The notes beneath the pieces were generated by a model. It had not been told where the DNA came from and searched no databases. It was given only the letters and a program-made list of their open reading frames with translations. A stretch of 64,000 bases of DNA. Origin: Streptomyces sp. NBC_01214 (GTDB taxonomy: Bacteria; Actinomycetota; Actinomycetes; Streptomycetales; Streptomycetaceae). Shown one piece after another: positions 50,138 through 59,237 of the stretch. The stretch's first letter is position 1; the number at the start of each line of letters is the position of its first letter. Location of the stretch: assembly GCF_026340975.1 (NCBI RefSeq), contig NZ_JAPEOS010000001.1:3319001-3383000 (forward strand), given 5' to 3'. The position numbers and the translations under genes are program-made.

Positions 50138-51432
50138 CCGTCTCGTACCTCCCGGCCCGCGAGAGCGCGCTCGCCCCCGTCGACCCGGCGCGCTGGCCCG
50201 ACGTGGCCCGGCCGCCCCACGCCCCGGCCCTGCGCACCGCCGTCGCCGAGCGGATCATCGGCCGGGCCCTCGCCCGGCTCCCGCTGCGGGTCCGGCACGG
50301 GGGCGGGGAGCCGTCCGCGTACCGCGTTCCCCGGCAGGAGGGGGCGCTGCCCACCCTCACCCTCCACGACCCCGGGGCCTTCCACCGCCGGATCGGCGCG
50401 GACGGCCTGATCGGCTTCGGCGAGTCGTACATGGCCGGAGAATGGGACAGCGACGACCTGGTCGACGTGCTGACCGTGCTCGCCACCCACGTCGACGACC
50501 TGGTGCCGGCGCCGCTGCGCCGACTGCGCGAAGCCTGGGTGCGCAGGCGCCCGGAGCAGCAGCGCAACACCCCCGAGGGGGCGCGGGAGAACATCCACCG
50601 CCACTACGACCTGTCCAACGAACTGTTCACGCTGTTCCTCGACCGGAGCATGAGCTACTCCTCGGCGGTCTTCGCCGCCTTCCCCGCCTCACCCACCACC
50701 TTCACCGCAGCCCAGCACCGCAAGATCGACCGGCTCCTCGACCTCGCGGACGTCGGCCCCGGCACCCGGGTGCTGGAGATCGGCACCGGGTGGGGCGAGC
50801 TGGCGATCCGGGCCGCCTCCCGCGGTGCCGAGGTGCTGACCGTGACCCTCTCCGCCGAGCAGCGCGACCTGGCCCGGGAACGCATCGCCGCAGCCGGCCT
50901 CGGCGACCGGGTCACCGTCGAACTGCGCGACTACCGGCACGTCGAAGGCTCCTTCGACGCCGTCGTCAGCGTCGAGATGATCGAAGCGGTCGGCGCCGAG
51001 TACTGGGACACCTACTTCGCCGCCCTGCGCCGGCTCCTCGCCCCCGGCGGCCGCGTCGCCCTCCAAGCCATCACCATGCCGCACGAGCGCATGCTCCTCA
51101 CCGCCCGCACGCACACCTGGATCAGCAAGTACATCTTCCCCGGCGGGGTCATCCCCTCCCGTGAGGCGATCGCCCGCGCGAGCGCGGCCGCCGGGCTGAG
51201 CACCGTCGCGGACGACGGCTTCGGCGACCACTACGCGGAGACGCTGCGGCTGTGGCGCGAGGAGTTCGACCGCCGGGCCGACTCCGTCGCCGCCCTCGGC
51301 TTCGACCGCACCTTCCACCGCATGTGGGAGCTCTACCTCGCCTACTCCGAGGCCGGTTTCCGCGCGCGCTACCTGGACGTGCGCCAACTCCTGCTCACCG
51401 CCGACGACCACGGGCCACGGGAGCCCCGATGA
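50134..51432 (+). CDS. cfa: Cyclopropane-fatty-acyl-phospholipid synthase-like methyltransferase
   Basis: 432 aa from GTG 50134 with AGGAAGG upstream. SAM-binding site: VLEIGTGWGELAIRAASRGAEVLTVTLS. Further conserved CFA features are ENIHRHYDLSNELFTLFLDRSMSYSSAVF, VSVEMIEAVGAEYWDTYF and KYIFPGGVIPS. The enzyme methylates or cyclopropanates unsaturated acyl chains in membrane phospholipids, using SAM. It is the homologue of ufaA1 in the M. tuberculosis sigK cluster. The stop overlaps the next gene's ATG. Confidence 0.93.
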   Translation: MTVSYLPARESALAPVDPARWPDVARPPHAPALRTAVAERIIGRALARLPLRVRHGGGEPSAYRVPRQEGALPTLTLHDPGAFHRRIGADGLIGFGESYMAGEWDSDDLVDVLTVLATHVDDLVPAPLRRLREAWVRRRPEQQRNTPEGARENIHRHYDLSNELFTLFLDRSMSYSSAVFAAFPASPTTFTAAQHRKIDRLLDLADVGPGTRVLEIGTGWGELAIRAASRGAEVLTVTLSAEQRDLARERIAAAGLGDRVTVELRDYRHVEGSFDAVVSVEMIEAVGAEYWDTYFAALRRLLAPGGRVALQAITMPHERMLLTARTHTWISKYIFPGGVIPSREAIARASAAAGLSTVADDGFGDHYAETLRLWREEFDRRADSVAALGFDRTFHRMWELYLAYSEAGFRARYLDVRQLLLTADDHGPREPR

Positions 51433-52283
51433 CCGGCGAAGCCCTGGACCGGGCCCAGGCCCTGTCCGCCGGAGTCGACTGGGGCGCGCTGTCCCTGAAC
51501 CTGGCCGGCGCGGCCGGCGCCGCGTTCGCCGTCATGCTGGTCACCTTCGCCGTGGCCGCCGTCAAGGGCCTGCACCGGATCGTCGACGTCGCCTGGGGAG
51601 TCGCCTTCGCCGCGGTGGCGCTCACCAGCTGGCTGCTGTCGGCCGGGTACGGCGACGACGGCCGGCGTCTCGCGGTCGCCGCGGCGACCGCCGTGTGGGG
51701 GCTGCGCCTGGCCCTGCACATCGCCGGGCGCGGCCGGGGGCACGGCGAGGACCCGCGCTACGCCCGCATGCTCGCCCGGGCGCCGGGCAGCACCCGGCTC
51801 TACGCCCTGCGCAAGGTCTACCTCCTCCAGGGCGCGCTGGTCTGGCTCGTCTCGCTGCCGGTGCAGGCCGCGTCGTACGTGCCCGTTCCCCTCGGGCCGC
51901 TCGCCGCCGTCGGCCTGCTGTTCTGGGCGACCGGACTGCTCTTCGAGGCGGTCGGCGACTTCCAGCTGGCCCGTTTCAAGGAACGCCCCGAGCACCGTGG
52001 AACGATCATGGACCGCGGCCTGTGGAGCTGGACCCGGCACCCCAACTACTTCGGTGACTTCCTCGTCTGGTGGGGCCTTTACCTGCTGGCCTGCGCGACC
52101 TGGCAGACTGCGGCACTCACGCTGGTCTCACCGTTGGTGATGAGCGCGCTGCTGATCTGGGGCAGCGGCAAGAGACTGTTGGAGGCGCACATGGCAGACC
52201 GGCCCGGTTACGCCGCCTATGCCGCCCGCACCAGCGGGTTCTTCCCGCGCCCGCCGCGCCGCACGCACGGGGAGGCGGGGTGA
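51429..52283 (+). CDS. DUF1295 membrane protein (steroid-5-alpha-reductase fold)
   Basis: 284 aa from ATG 51429 (ATGA overlap). Six or so membrane helices. The hallmark is RGLWSWTRHPNYFGDFLVWWGLYLL near residues 195-215, followed by LLEAHMADRPGYAAYAARTSGFFP, as in DUF1295 and isoprenylcysteine methyltransferase-like proteins. It probably reduces a double bond in the acyl chain handled by the operon, by analogy with Rv0446c. This is a family inference. Confidence 0.93.
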   Translation: MTGEALDRAQALSAGVDWGALSLNLAGAAGAAFAVMLVTFAVAAVKGLHRIVDVAWGVAFAAVALTSWLLSAGYGDDGRRLAVAAATAVWGLRLALHIAGRGRGHGEDPRYARMLARAPGSTRLYALRKVYLLQGALVWLVSLPVQAASYVPVPLGPLAAVGLLFWATGLLFEAVGDFQLARFKERPEHRGTIMDRGLWSWTRHPNYFGDFLVWWGLYLLACATWQTAALTLVSPLVMSALLIWGSGKRLLEAHMADRPGYAAYAARTSGFFPRPPRRTHGEAG

Positions 52284-52939
52284 CGACCGGGACCGAGCGG
52301 GACGCGGAGTCCACCGGCGAGGGCCGCGCACTCGTGCTCCGTACGTCCCCCGCGATACCCGCCGCCGCGGTCCTGCTGCTGCACGGAGGGCGCGAGGTGG
52401 GGCCGGAGCCGCCGCCCCTGGTCAACCTGCCCGCGCTGCGGATGCGGCCCTTCGCGGCCGCGGTCGTCCGCGCGACGCGCGGACGCGACGTCCTGGTGGC
52501 GGAGGTGCGCTACCGGCACCGCGGCTGGAACGGCTCCCGCTGCGACGCCGCCCGGGACGCGGAGGCGGCCCTCGCGCGGCTGCGCGGGCTCGCCGGGGAC
52601 GTACCGGTGGTCCTGGTCGGCCATTCGATGGGCGGCCGGGCGGCGCTGCGGGCGGCCGGCGCACCCCTGGTCCACGGCGTGGTGGCCCTCGCCCCCTGGT
52701 GTCCGCCGGGCGAACCGGTGGACCACCTCGCGGGCCGCCGGCTCTACCTCCTGCACGACGAGGCGGACCGGGTCACCTCGGCCGCCGGGTCCTGGGAGTT
52801 CGTCCGCCGGTCCCGGCTCGCGGGCGCCGACGCCACCGCCATCCCGATGTCCACGGGCGGGCACGCGATGCTCCGCGGCGCGGGCGCCTGGCACCGGCGT
52901 ACCGCAGCGCTCGTCACCAGCCTGGTCACACGGGACTGA
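52280..52939 (+). CDS. Alpha/beta hydrolase
   Basis: 219 aa from GTG 52280 (GTGA overlap). It has AVLLLHGGREVG, the nucleophile elbow LVGHSMGGRAALRA (residues ~110-118), an acid in LLHDEADRVTS and His in MSTGGHAMLRG. It is the last gene of the lit operon, so its substrate is likely a lipid or an ester made by the pathway. The next gene is on the opposite strand, behind a terminator. Confidence 0.85.
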   Translation: MTTGTERDAESTGEGRALVLRTSPAIPAAAVLLLHGGREVGPEPPPLVNLPALRMRPFAAAVVRATRGRDVLVAEVRYRHRGWNGSRCDAARDAEAALARLRGLAGDVPVVLVGHSMGGRAALRAAGAPLVHGVVALAPWCPPGEPVDHLAGRRLYLLHDEADRVTSAAGSWEFVRRSRLAGADATAIPMSTGGHAMLRGAGAWHRRTAALVTSLVTRD

Positions 52940-52952
52940 GGCCCGCCCCCGG

Positions 52953-52968
52953 GGGCGTCTTGCCGATC
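52953..52968. repeat. 16-nt intergenic repeat, copy 2
   Basis: Identical to 38397-38412 (GGGCGTCTTGCCGATC). It overlaps the first bases of the terminator palindrome at 52964-52991. Confidence 0.5.
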
Positions 52969-52991
52969 GGGGCCGGGCCCGGCCCCGATCG
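52964..52991. terminator. Perfect 28-nt palindrome, bidirectional terminator
   Basis: CGATCGGGGCCGGG is followed directly by its exact reverse complement. It lies between convergent genes with stops at 52939 and 52994, so it can terminate both. Confidence 0.8.
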
Positions 52992-52993
52992 AC

Positions 52994-53845
52994 CTAGAGG
53001 GCGATCGAGCGGTACTCGTCCAGTACGGCGAAGCCGGTGCTGTCGTACAGGCTCATCGCGACGTCGTTGCCGCCGAAGACGTTGAACATCATCGCCTCGT
53101 CGCCGCCCTGCCGGGTGGCCCACTGGCCGAGGGCCATCGCGGCCCGGCCGTAGCCCTTGCCGCGCTGCTCCTCGTACACCTCCAGCGAGAATCCGAAGGT
53201 GACGCCCGGGAGGAAGCCGTGGTTCACCCAGCCGGTGCCGACCGCCCGGCCGTCGGCCTCCATCACGTAGAAGGCGTGGCCCGGTGACCGGAACCCCTGC
53301 GGGAGGTAACGGGCGAAGTCCTGGTCGGACTTCGCCTTGGCCTGCTCCGGCGTCAGGGCTCCGGACCGGACGACGTCCGAGACGTAGGCGGCCTCCTCGG
53401 CGGCGTACCAGGCCGGGTACTCCTCCTCGGTGAGCGGGCGGACCGTCAGGCCCGGCGGAACCTCGGGCCGTTCGGCCGTGACGCCGATGCGGATCTGTTG
53501 CCGTACGGGGTAGTCGGCGAACTCTCCCGCTCCGCCGGTGAGCCGGACCTCCACCCGCCCCGCCCCGCGCTCGGCGCACCACCGCTCGGCCCACGCGCGC
53601 CCCCGCGGCACCGTCACGTCATGGATCCGCCCCACGGTCGCGCCGTCGTCCTCCGTCACCCCGACCGCGATCCACCCGGTGCCGTCCGTGGCGACCGTCC
53701 AGCCGTCGATGCCCTCCACCGCCCGCTCGAGCAAGGCCCGGGCCAGCGGCTCCGCACAGCCCGCGGCCCGGTACCCGGCCAGCACCCGCTCCTCGAACCC
53801 GCCCCGCCACTCACCCTGGTCCGCCACGATCCGCATCCCGTCCAT
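52994..53845 (-). CDS. GNAT-family N-acetyltransferase
   Basis: 283 aa from ATG 53845. The C-terminal acetyl-CoA site is FSLEVYEEQRGKGYGRAAMALGQWATRQGG (the R-x-x-G-x-G/A motif, residues ~225-240), then the GGNDVAMSLYDSTGFAVL end typical of GNAT enzymes. The N-terminal ~130 residues are a second, more divergent module. The substrate is unknown. No neighbouring gene gives a clear link. Confidence 0.88.
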   Translation of the reverse strand: MDGMRIVADQGEWRGGFEERVLAGYRAAGCAEPLARALLERAVEGIDGWTVATDGTGWIAVGVTEDDGATVGRIHDVTVPRGRAWAERWCAERGAGRVEVRLTGGAGEFADYPVRQQIRIGVTAERPEVPPGLTVRPLTEEEYPAWYAAEEAAYVSDVVRSGALTPEQAKAKSDQDFARYLPQGFRSPGHAFYVMEADGRAVGTGWVNHGFLPGVTFGFSLEVYEEQRGKGYGRAAMALGQWATRQGGDEAMMFNVFGGNDVAMSLYDSTGFAVLDEYRSIAL

Positions 53846-54108
53846 CCGGCCACCCTAGGCAGCGCCACCACCCACCCGCCGATCTTTTCCCTCGACCGCG
53901 GGCGAGGCAGGAGACCGATCCCGCCACCGGGGACGCCCCTGACGCCCGGCGCCGGTGTCGGCATTGCGCCGTTGCCATGGCCGGCGGGCGCCGGACGGGC
54001 GTCGGACGGGTATCGGGAACACCTTTCCGGCCGACCTGTGGTGGCACCTCGGCCAAGCCCGTGAGCAGGCCGGTACGCGCCTATTTGACGTGCACCTGCT
54101 AGGGCAAA

Positions 54109-55335
54109 ATGGCAGATGTCACCGGCACATCGGTAAGGGAAGGTGTGGTCTTGGCGTTGCTGTCCTTACCGGTACGGCGCATACGGGCACGGCGGGGGAC
54201 GAGCGGGGTGGCATCGGGCCTGCAACGCGCCCAGTCCTTCCTGATCGTGGCCACCCTGCTGTACCGGGCGAGCCATCTCACGGTGGGCGCCCTCGCCGTC
54301 GCCCAGCGGCGGTCGGAACTCGCCCTGCAGTACGCAGGGTTCGCCGCCGCCCTGGGACTGAGCGCGCTGACCTACGGAGCCGCGCTGCGGCGCGGCTGGT
54401 TCGACCGGCGGCACATCTGGGCGGACGTCCTGGTCACCGGCTGCGCCCTGCCCCTGGCCCTCTGGGCCTGGGGCGGCGTGCGCGAACCGCCCGCGATCGC
54501 CTGGGCCATGCTGCTCGGCGGCTCGGCGAGCGCCGTCGCCGCCATCTCCCTCCGACGGCTCCACGCCCTGATCGTGATCGGCCTCCTCATCGGCACCCAC
54601 TTCATCGGCTACCACGCGGTGGGCGCGAGCCCCGCCGTGATTCTCGGCCACACCAACTCGCTGGTGTCCTCCGCCGTGATGACCTGGCTCTTCCGGTGGT
54701 ACCTGCTCCGCCAGGGCCGCCTCCTCGACGAGGCCAACGCCCGCGCGGTGGCCGCCGAGGCCCACAAGGCGCGCTACGCCGAGCGGCTGGAACACCACCG
54801 GGCGCTGCACGACACCGTCCTCGCCACCCTGACCACCCTGGCCTCCGGCTCGGTCGACGCCAACGCCCCCGAGGTGCGCCAGCGCTGCGCCCGCGAGGCC
54901 GCGTACCTGCGCCGCCTGATCCAGCAGACCGCCGAGGAGGTCCACCACCGGGAGATCGGCACGGCCCTGGAGGAGGCGGTCGGACACCTCGAGAGCCTCC
55001 AACTGCGGGTCACCGCCCAGTACCACGACCTGCCGCAGGTGCCCCCCGAGGTCGCCGCCGCACTGGGGGACGCCGTCCGCGAGGCCCTGAACAACGTACG
55101 GCGCCACGCGGGCACCGGACACGCCTACCTCACCGCCACCAGGGACCCGGACGGGCGCGGGGGAGCCGTCGTCACCGTGGTCGACCGGGGGCCCGGATTC
55201 GACCCCGCGCGGTGCGAGCCCGGCCTCGGCCTGCGCGGTTCGGTCCACGGCCGGATGGCGGAGGTGGGGGGCCGGGCGACCGTGGACACCGCCCCCGGCG
55301 AGGGCGTGAGGGTGGAGCTGAGATGGCCCGGGTGA
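54109..55335 (+). CDS. NarL-class sensor histidine kinase
   Basis: 408 aa from ATG 54109; other in-frame GTG starts exist. About five membrane helices lie in the first 210 residues (for example LVTGCALPLALWAWGG and LIVIGLLIGTHFIGYHAVG) with little extracellular loop, so it may sense within the membrane. The dimerisation helix has HHRALHDTVLATLTTL (phospho-His in H-D). The ATPase carries EALNNVRRHAG and VVDRGPGFDPARCEPGLGLRGSVHGRM. It overlaps the response-regulator gene by 13 nt. Confidence 0.9.
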   Translation: MADVTGTSVREGVVLALLSLPVRRIRARRGTSGVASGLQRAQSFLIVATLLYRASHLTVGALAVAQRRSELALQYAGFAAALGLSALTYGAALRRGWFDRRHIWADVLVTGCALPLALWAWGGVREPPAIAWAMLLGGSASAVAAISLRRLHALIVIGLLIGTHFIGYHAVGASPAVILGHTNSLVSSAVMTWLFRWYLLRQGRLLDEANARAVAAEAHKARYAERLEHHRALHDTVLATLTTLASGSVDANAPEVRQRCAREAAYLRRLIQQTAEEVHHREIGTALEEAVGHLESLQLRVTAQYHDLPQVPPEVAAALGDAVREALNNVRRHAGTGHAYLTATRDPDGRGGAVVTVVDRGPGFDPARCEPGLGLRGSVHGRMAEVGGRATVDTAPGEGVRVELRWPG

Positions 55336-55997
55336 TCACCGTTTCGGTGGTGGACGACGACCGGATGCTCCTCGACGGCCTGCGGGCCTGGCTCGGCGGC
55401 GTGCCGGAGCTACGGCTCGTGGCGACCGCCGCCACCGTCGGGGAACTCCTCGGCGCACCGGACGCACAACTGCCGTACGGCTTCGGGGCGACGGGCTACT
55501 CTCCTCCCGACATCGTCCTCCTCGATCTCGTCCTGCGCGACGGCTCCGCCCCCGCCGACAACATCCGGCGGCTGCTGCGGACCGGCAGCCGCGTCCTCAT
55601 GATCAGCACCGTGCCCGACCGGTCCCGGATCATCGAAGCCATCCGGGCGGGCGCCGACGGCTACCTGACCAAGGACCACGACCTGCCCACCCTGGTCGCC
55701 GCGATCAAGGACCTCGCCTCGGGACAGGGCGCCCTCTCCGCGGAACTCGCCTTCGCCTGCGCCTACGACGACAGCCCCGCACGCCCCCGCCTCTCGCCCC
55801 GGGAACGACAGATCCTCCTCGACTACGCCTCCGGACTGACCCTGAAGTCCGCCGCCCGGCGCGCCGGCATCACCGTCCACACCGCCAAGGACTACCTGGA
55901 CCGGGTCAAGGCCAAGTACCAGCAGGCGGGCCGCCCCACCTACACCAAGCTCGACCTGGCCCAGCGGGTCCGGGAGGACAGTCTCGACGCGGGCTGA
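55323..55997 (+). CDS. NarL/LuxR-type response regulator
   Basis: 224 aa from ATG 55323. Receiver: VSVVDDDRMLLDGLRAWL, phospho-Asp in PDIVLLDLVLRDGS, and GADGYLTKDHDLPTLV with the conserved Lys. The DNA-binding domain is LSPRERQILLDYASGLTLKSAARRAGITVHTAKDYLDRVKAKYQQAG. It forms a pair with the kinase upstream. The target is unknown, though the lanthipeptide locus starting 3 kb away is a possibility. Confidence 0.93.
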   Translation: MARVITVSVVDDDRMLLDGLRAWLGGVPELRLVATAATVGELLGAPDAQLPYGFGATGYSPPDIVLLDLVLRDGSAPADNIRRLLRTGSRVLMISTVPDRSRIIEAIRAGADGYLTKDHDLPTLVAAIKDLASGQGALSAELAFACAYDDSPARPRLSPRERQILLDYASGLTLKSAARRAGITVHTAKDYLDRVKAKYQQAGRPTYTKLDLAQRVREDSLDAG

Positions 55998-56104
55998 CCA
56001 CCCCCACAAGCCCCCCAAACGGACGGCTACAGGGGGCACGCCCACCGTCCATATCGTCATCCCCGGCGGCGCCTCGGACGGCCCGCCGGAAAGGGGACGA
56101 GCCG

Positions 56105-59053
56105 GTGTCCATCTTCTGGCCGGCGCTGCCGGAGGACTGTACCGTCGCGGGACCGGACGGCGGCCCGCACCCGAGGCGAGGGCAACTCATCGGCCGCGGC
56201 CCTGAGATGGGGCAGATCATGCTCGCGCTGGCGGCCGCCCGGTCCGGGCGCGGCGCGGCACTCTTCGTCACCGGCGAGCCCGGTGTCGGCAAGACCCGGC
56301 TCGCCACCGAGGCCCTCGCCGTGGCCGCCGAGACGAACATGGTCACCGTACGGGGGCGGGCCAGCGCGGTCGGCTCCCCCGTCCCGTACCGGCCGCTGGT
56401 CGAGGCGCTGCTCCTGCTGTCCCGGGCCGGCCTGCTGCCCGACCCGGAGGAACTCGGCCGCTACGGGCCGGTCATGGCCCGGCTGCTGACCGGCGCCCGG
56501 GACGCCGACGCCGCGTCGCACCTCGTGGTCGCCGAAACGATGCTGCGCCTGCTCACCGTCGTCGGGGAACGGCAGGGCTGCCTGCTCGTCCTCGACGACC
56601 TGCACGACGCCGACGCCGGAACGCTGGCGGTCGTCGAATACCTCCTCGACAACATCGGGCACCAGCCGGCCGTACTCCTCCTCGTCACCGGATGCGCACC
56701 CGGCGCGGCGGCCGAACTCGCCACGCGGGCCCGCCAGCGCGGGGCCGCCGCGGTGCTCGACCTCGCCCCCCTCAGCCGCCCCGACGTGCACCTGCTCGTC
56801 GCGGCCGAGCTGCGCGTCCCCCCGGCCGAGGTCTGTCCCGACCTCGTCCACCGCGCGGTCGACAGCAGCGCCGGAATCCCCTTCGTCGTCAAGGAGCTCG
56901 TCCACGACCTCACCGGCCGCCGCCCCGCCCGCCACGACCAGCGGCCGCCGTCCGTCCCGCCCACCGTCGCGGACAACGTCAGGCGCCAGGTCGAACGGCT
57001 CGGCCCGCTCGGCGCGGAACTCCTCGGCATGGCGGCCCTGTTCGGCCGGCGCTTCGCACTGCCCGTACTCGAGCGGGCCATCGGCCGCGACCACGCCGAG
57101 TTCTCCGCCGCCCTGCGCGCCGCGGTCGCCTCGTACCTGATCACGCCGGACGGGCCGGGCGCCCAGTGGTACACCTTCCGCTACCCGCTGGCGGCCGAGG
57201 CCCTGCGGGACGACCTCGGCCCGGGGGAGCGGGCCCGGTACGTACGACGGGCCGCGCGCGCCCTCGCCGATCTCCACCCCGGACTGCCGGGAACCTGGTG
57301 CGAGCACGCCGCCCAGCTGCACGAGAACGCCGGCGACACCCCCGAGGCCATCCGCCTGTACGTCGAGGCGGCCGGGCGGGCGACGGGCGAGGGCGCGGTC
57401 GACCGGGAGGTGGAGCTGCTCGCCCGGGCCCACCGGCTCGTCGAACCGGGTACCGCGCCCGAGCTGCACGCCACGGTGCTGGAGCGGCTGCTGGACGCCG
57501 TCGCCCGCTCGGCGCGGTTCGACCGGATGCCCGCGCCCGCCGCCGTCCTGGACACCCTCGGCGGCGACGGCGGCGAGCACGGCATACCCGCCGAGCGCCG
57601 CGCCGCACTCCACGCCCGGCTGAGCGACATCGCCACCCTGACGGGCCGCCCCGCGGAGGCCCTGTGGCACCTCGACATCGCCCGCGCGCTGCTCGGGAGC
57701 CACCCGGCCGACGAGTACGCCGCCCTCGTGGACCTCTCCGCCGTGCACGTGGAACTGAGCCGGCTCGCCCCCGACCGGCTGCGCACCGCCACCCGGTACG
57801 CCCTCCGGGCCCTGCACGCCGCCCAGCGCGTCGACCTGCCCGACGTGACCTGTAGGGCCCTGCTGCTGCTCGGGCAGCTGGCCCGGGAACACGACGAGCC
57901 GACGGCCGCGGCCCACTTCCGGCGGGCGCGCGCCATCGCCCTCGCCCGCCGGCTGCCGGTCCCGCGCACGGCCGCCGACGTGCACCTGGCCATCGTCGCC
58001 GCGAGCCACGACGGCCGGCCCACGCGGATCGAACAGGCCCGGCGCGAGGCCCTGGACATGGGCCTGCTGCCCCTGGTCCACGAAACCGGTTTCGTCCTCG
58101 CGCTGGACCGGATCCAGCAGGGCCGGTTCGACGAGGCCCGGGACCGGATCCGGGAGGCCGCCGTCGACGCCTCGCGGCTCGGACTGGGCCGCCCCCTGGC
58201 CATGCTGCGGCTCGCCGAGGCCGTACGGTACGCCCACCAGGGCCGCCGCGCCGAGATGCACGGAGCACTCGAGCGACTGACCCCGCTGCTGGACGCGGCG
58301 CCCGGCGTGCGCGCGATGTCGTACGGGCTGGCGCGCGCGTTCTGCTCGCTGCTGGAGGAACGGCACGAAGCCGCCGGGCAGGAGTTCGCGCAGGCCCTCG
58401 CCTACGACGCGGAGAACCCCGCGATGGGCGGGTTCGGCAAGCACGGCATCATCCTGCTGCTCGGCGTGCTGGACGGCCGCATGGGCCGGCGCCACCACGC
58501 CGAGGTCACGCTGGCGAGCGCCGGCGCCACCCGCTGGAACCACCAGTTCACCGGCCTGGCGCACGCCGTGCTGCTCGGCCGCGAGGGCCGCCCCGACGAG
58601 GCGACGGCCGCCGCGGGCAAGGCGCTCGAGGCGGCCGGCCCCTTCCCCATGGCACGCAGGCTGTGTCTGCGCCTCGTCGCGCAGTCGGCGTACGACGACG
58701 GCTGGGGCACGCCGGTCGAGTGGCTGCGCGAGGCGGAGGAGTACTTCCACGGGGCCGGCCTCCAGGCGGTCGCCGGAGCCAGCCGGGCGCTGCTGCGCGG
58801 GATGGGCGCGTCGGTCCGGCAACGGCGCACGGGCACCGAGCGGGTGCCGCCGGACCTGCGCCGCTGCGGGATCACCGTCCGCGAGTTCGAGGTGGCCCGG
58901 CTGGTCGCCGAACGCATCAGCAACAAGGACATCGCCGGCCGGCTGCACATCTCGCTGCGCACCGTCGAGAAGCACGTGGCGAGCCTCCTGCAGAAGACCG
59001 GCCACCCGAACCGGACGGCCTTCGCCACCGCCACCCGCGACCTGGTGGCCTGA
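56105..59053 (+). CDS. LAL-type LuxR regulator with AAA ATPase
   Basis: 982 aa from GTG 56105. The ATPase (residues ~30-280) has Walker A VTGEPGVGKTRLATE and Walker B CLLVLDDLHDADAGT. A long helical, TPR-like middle follows. The last ~60 residues form a LuxR helix-turn-helix: CGITVREFEVARLVAERISNKDIAGRLHISLRTVEKHVASLLQKTG. Large LuxR regulators of this kind often control secondary metabolism. It converges on the lanthipeptide genes and is the nearest regulator to them. Confidence 0.92.
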   Translation: MSIFWPALPEDCTVAGPDGGPHPRRGQLIGRGPEMGQIMLALAAARSGRGAALFVTGEPGVGKTRLATEALAVAAETNMVTVRGRASAVGSPVPYRPLVEALLLLSRAGLLPDPEELGRYGPVMARLLTGARDADAASHLVVAETMLRLLTVVGERQGCLLVLDDLHDADAGTLAVVEYLLDNIGHQPAVLLLVTGCAPGAAAELATRARQRGAAAVLDLAPLSRPDVHLLVAAELRVPPAEVCPDLVHRAVDSSAGIPFVVKELVHDLTGRRPARHDQRPPSVPPTVADNVRRQVERLGPLGAELLGMAALFGRRFALPVLERAIGRDHAEFSAALRAAVASYLITPDGPGAQWYTFRYPLAAEALRDDLGPGERARYVRRAARALADLHPGLPGTWCEHAAQLHENAGDTPEAIRLYVEAAGRATGEGAVDREVELLARAHRLVEPGTAPELHATVLERLLDAVARSARFDRMPAPAAVLDTLGGDGGEHGIPAERRAALHARLSDIATLTGRPAEALWHLDIARALLGSHPADEYAALVDLSAVHVELSRLAPDRLRTATRYALRALHAAQRVDLPDVTCRALLLLGQLAREHDEPTAAAHFRRARAIALARRLPVPRTAADVHLAIVAASHDGRPTRIEQARREALDMGLLPLVHETGFVLALDRIQQGRFDEARDRIREAAVDASRLGLGRPLAMLRLAEAVRYAHQGRRAEMHGALERLTPLLDAAPGVRAMSYGLARAFCSLLEERHEAAGQEFAQALAYDAENPAMGGFGKHGIILLLGVLDGRMGRRHHAEVTLASAGATRWNHQFTGLAHAVLLGREGRPDEATAAAGKALEAAGPFPMARRLCLRLVAQSAYDDGWGTPVEWLREAEEYFHGAGLQAVAGASRALLRGMGASVRQRRTGTERVPPDLRRCGITVREFEVARLVAERISNKDIAGRLHISLRTVEKHVASLLQKTGHPNRTAFATATRDLVA

Positions 59054-59055
59054 GC

Positions 59056-59225
59056 CGTCTCCCTCGGATCGTGCCGGACCCGCGACGCCCGGCACCGCAC
59101 CGGGCCGCGTCGTCGGGGCACCCGAGCACGTCCCGTACACGGGCGCTCCTCGGCCCTGGCGGGCCTGGGGAGCGCCCGTGGCACCCGACGCCGCGGGCTC
59201 GGCCGACACGATCCGAAGGAGACGA
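59056..59225. terminator. Nested inverted repeat between convergent genes (includes dispersed element copy 2)
   Basis: The outer arms are CGTCTCC.TCGGATCGTG.CGG at 59056-59077 and its reverse complement near 59203-59224, with two mismatches. An inner 10-bp hairpin, CGGGCGCTCC (59140-59149) with GGAGCGCCCG (59169-59178), lies in between. The stops at 59053 and 59238 face it. The right arm, 59179-59225, is the second copy of the element at 38471-38517. Confidence 0.6.
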
Positions 59226-59237
59226 CCCGGGCCCGGT

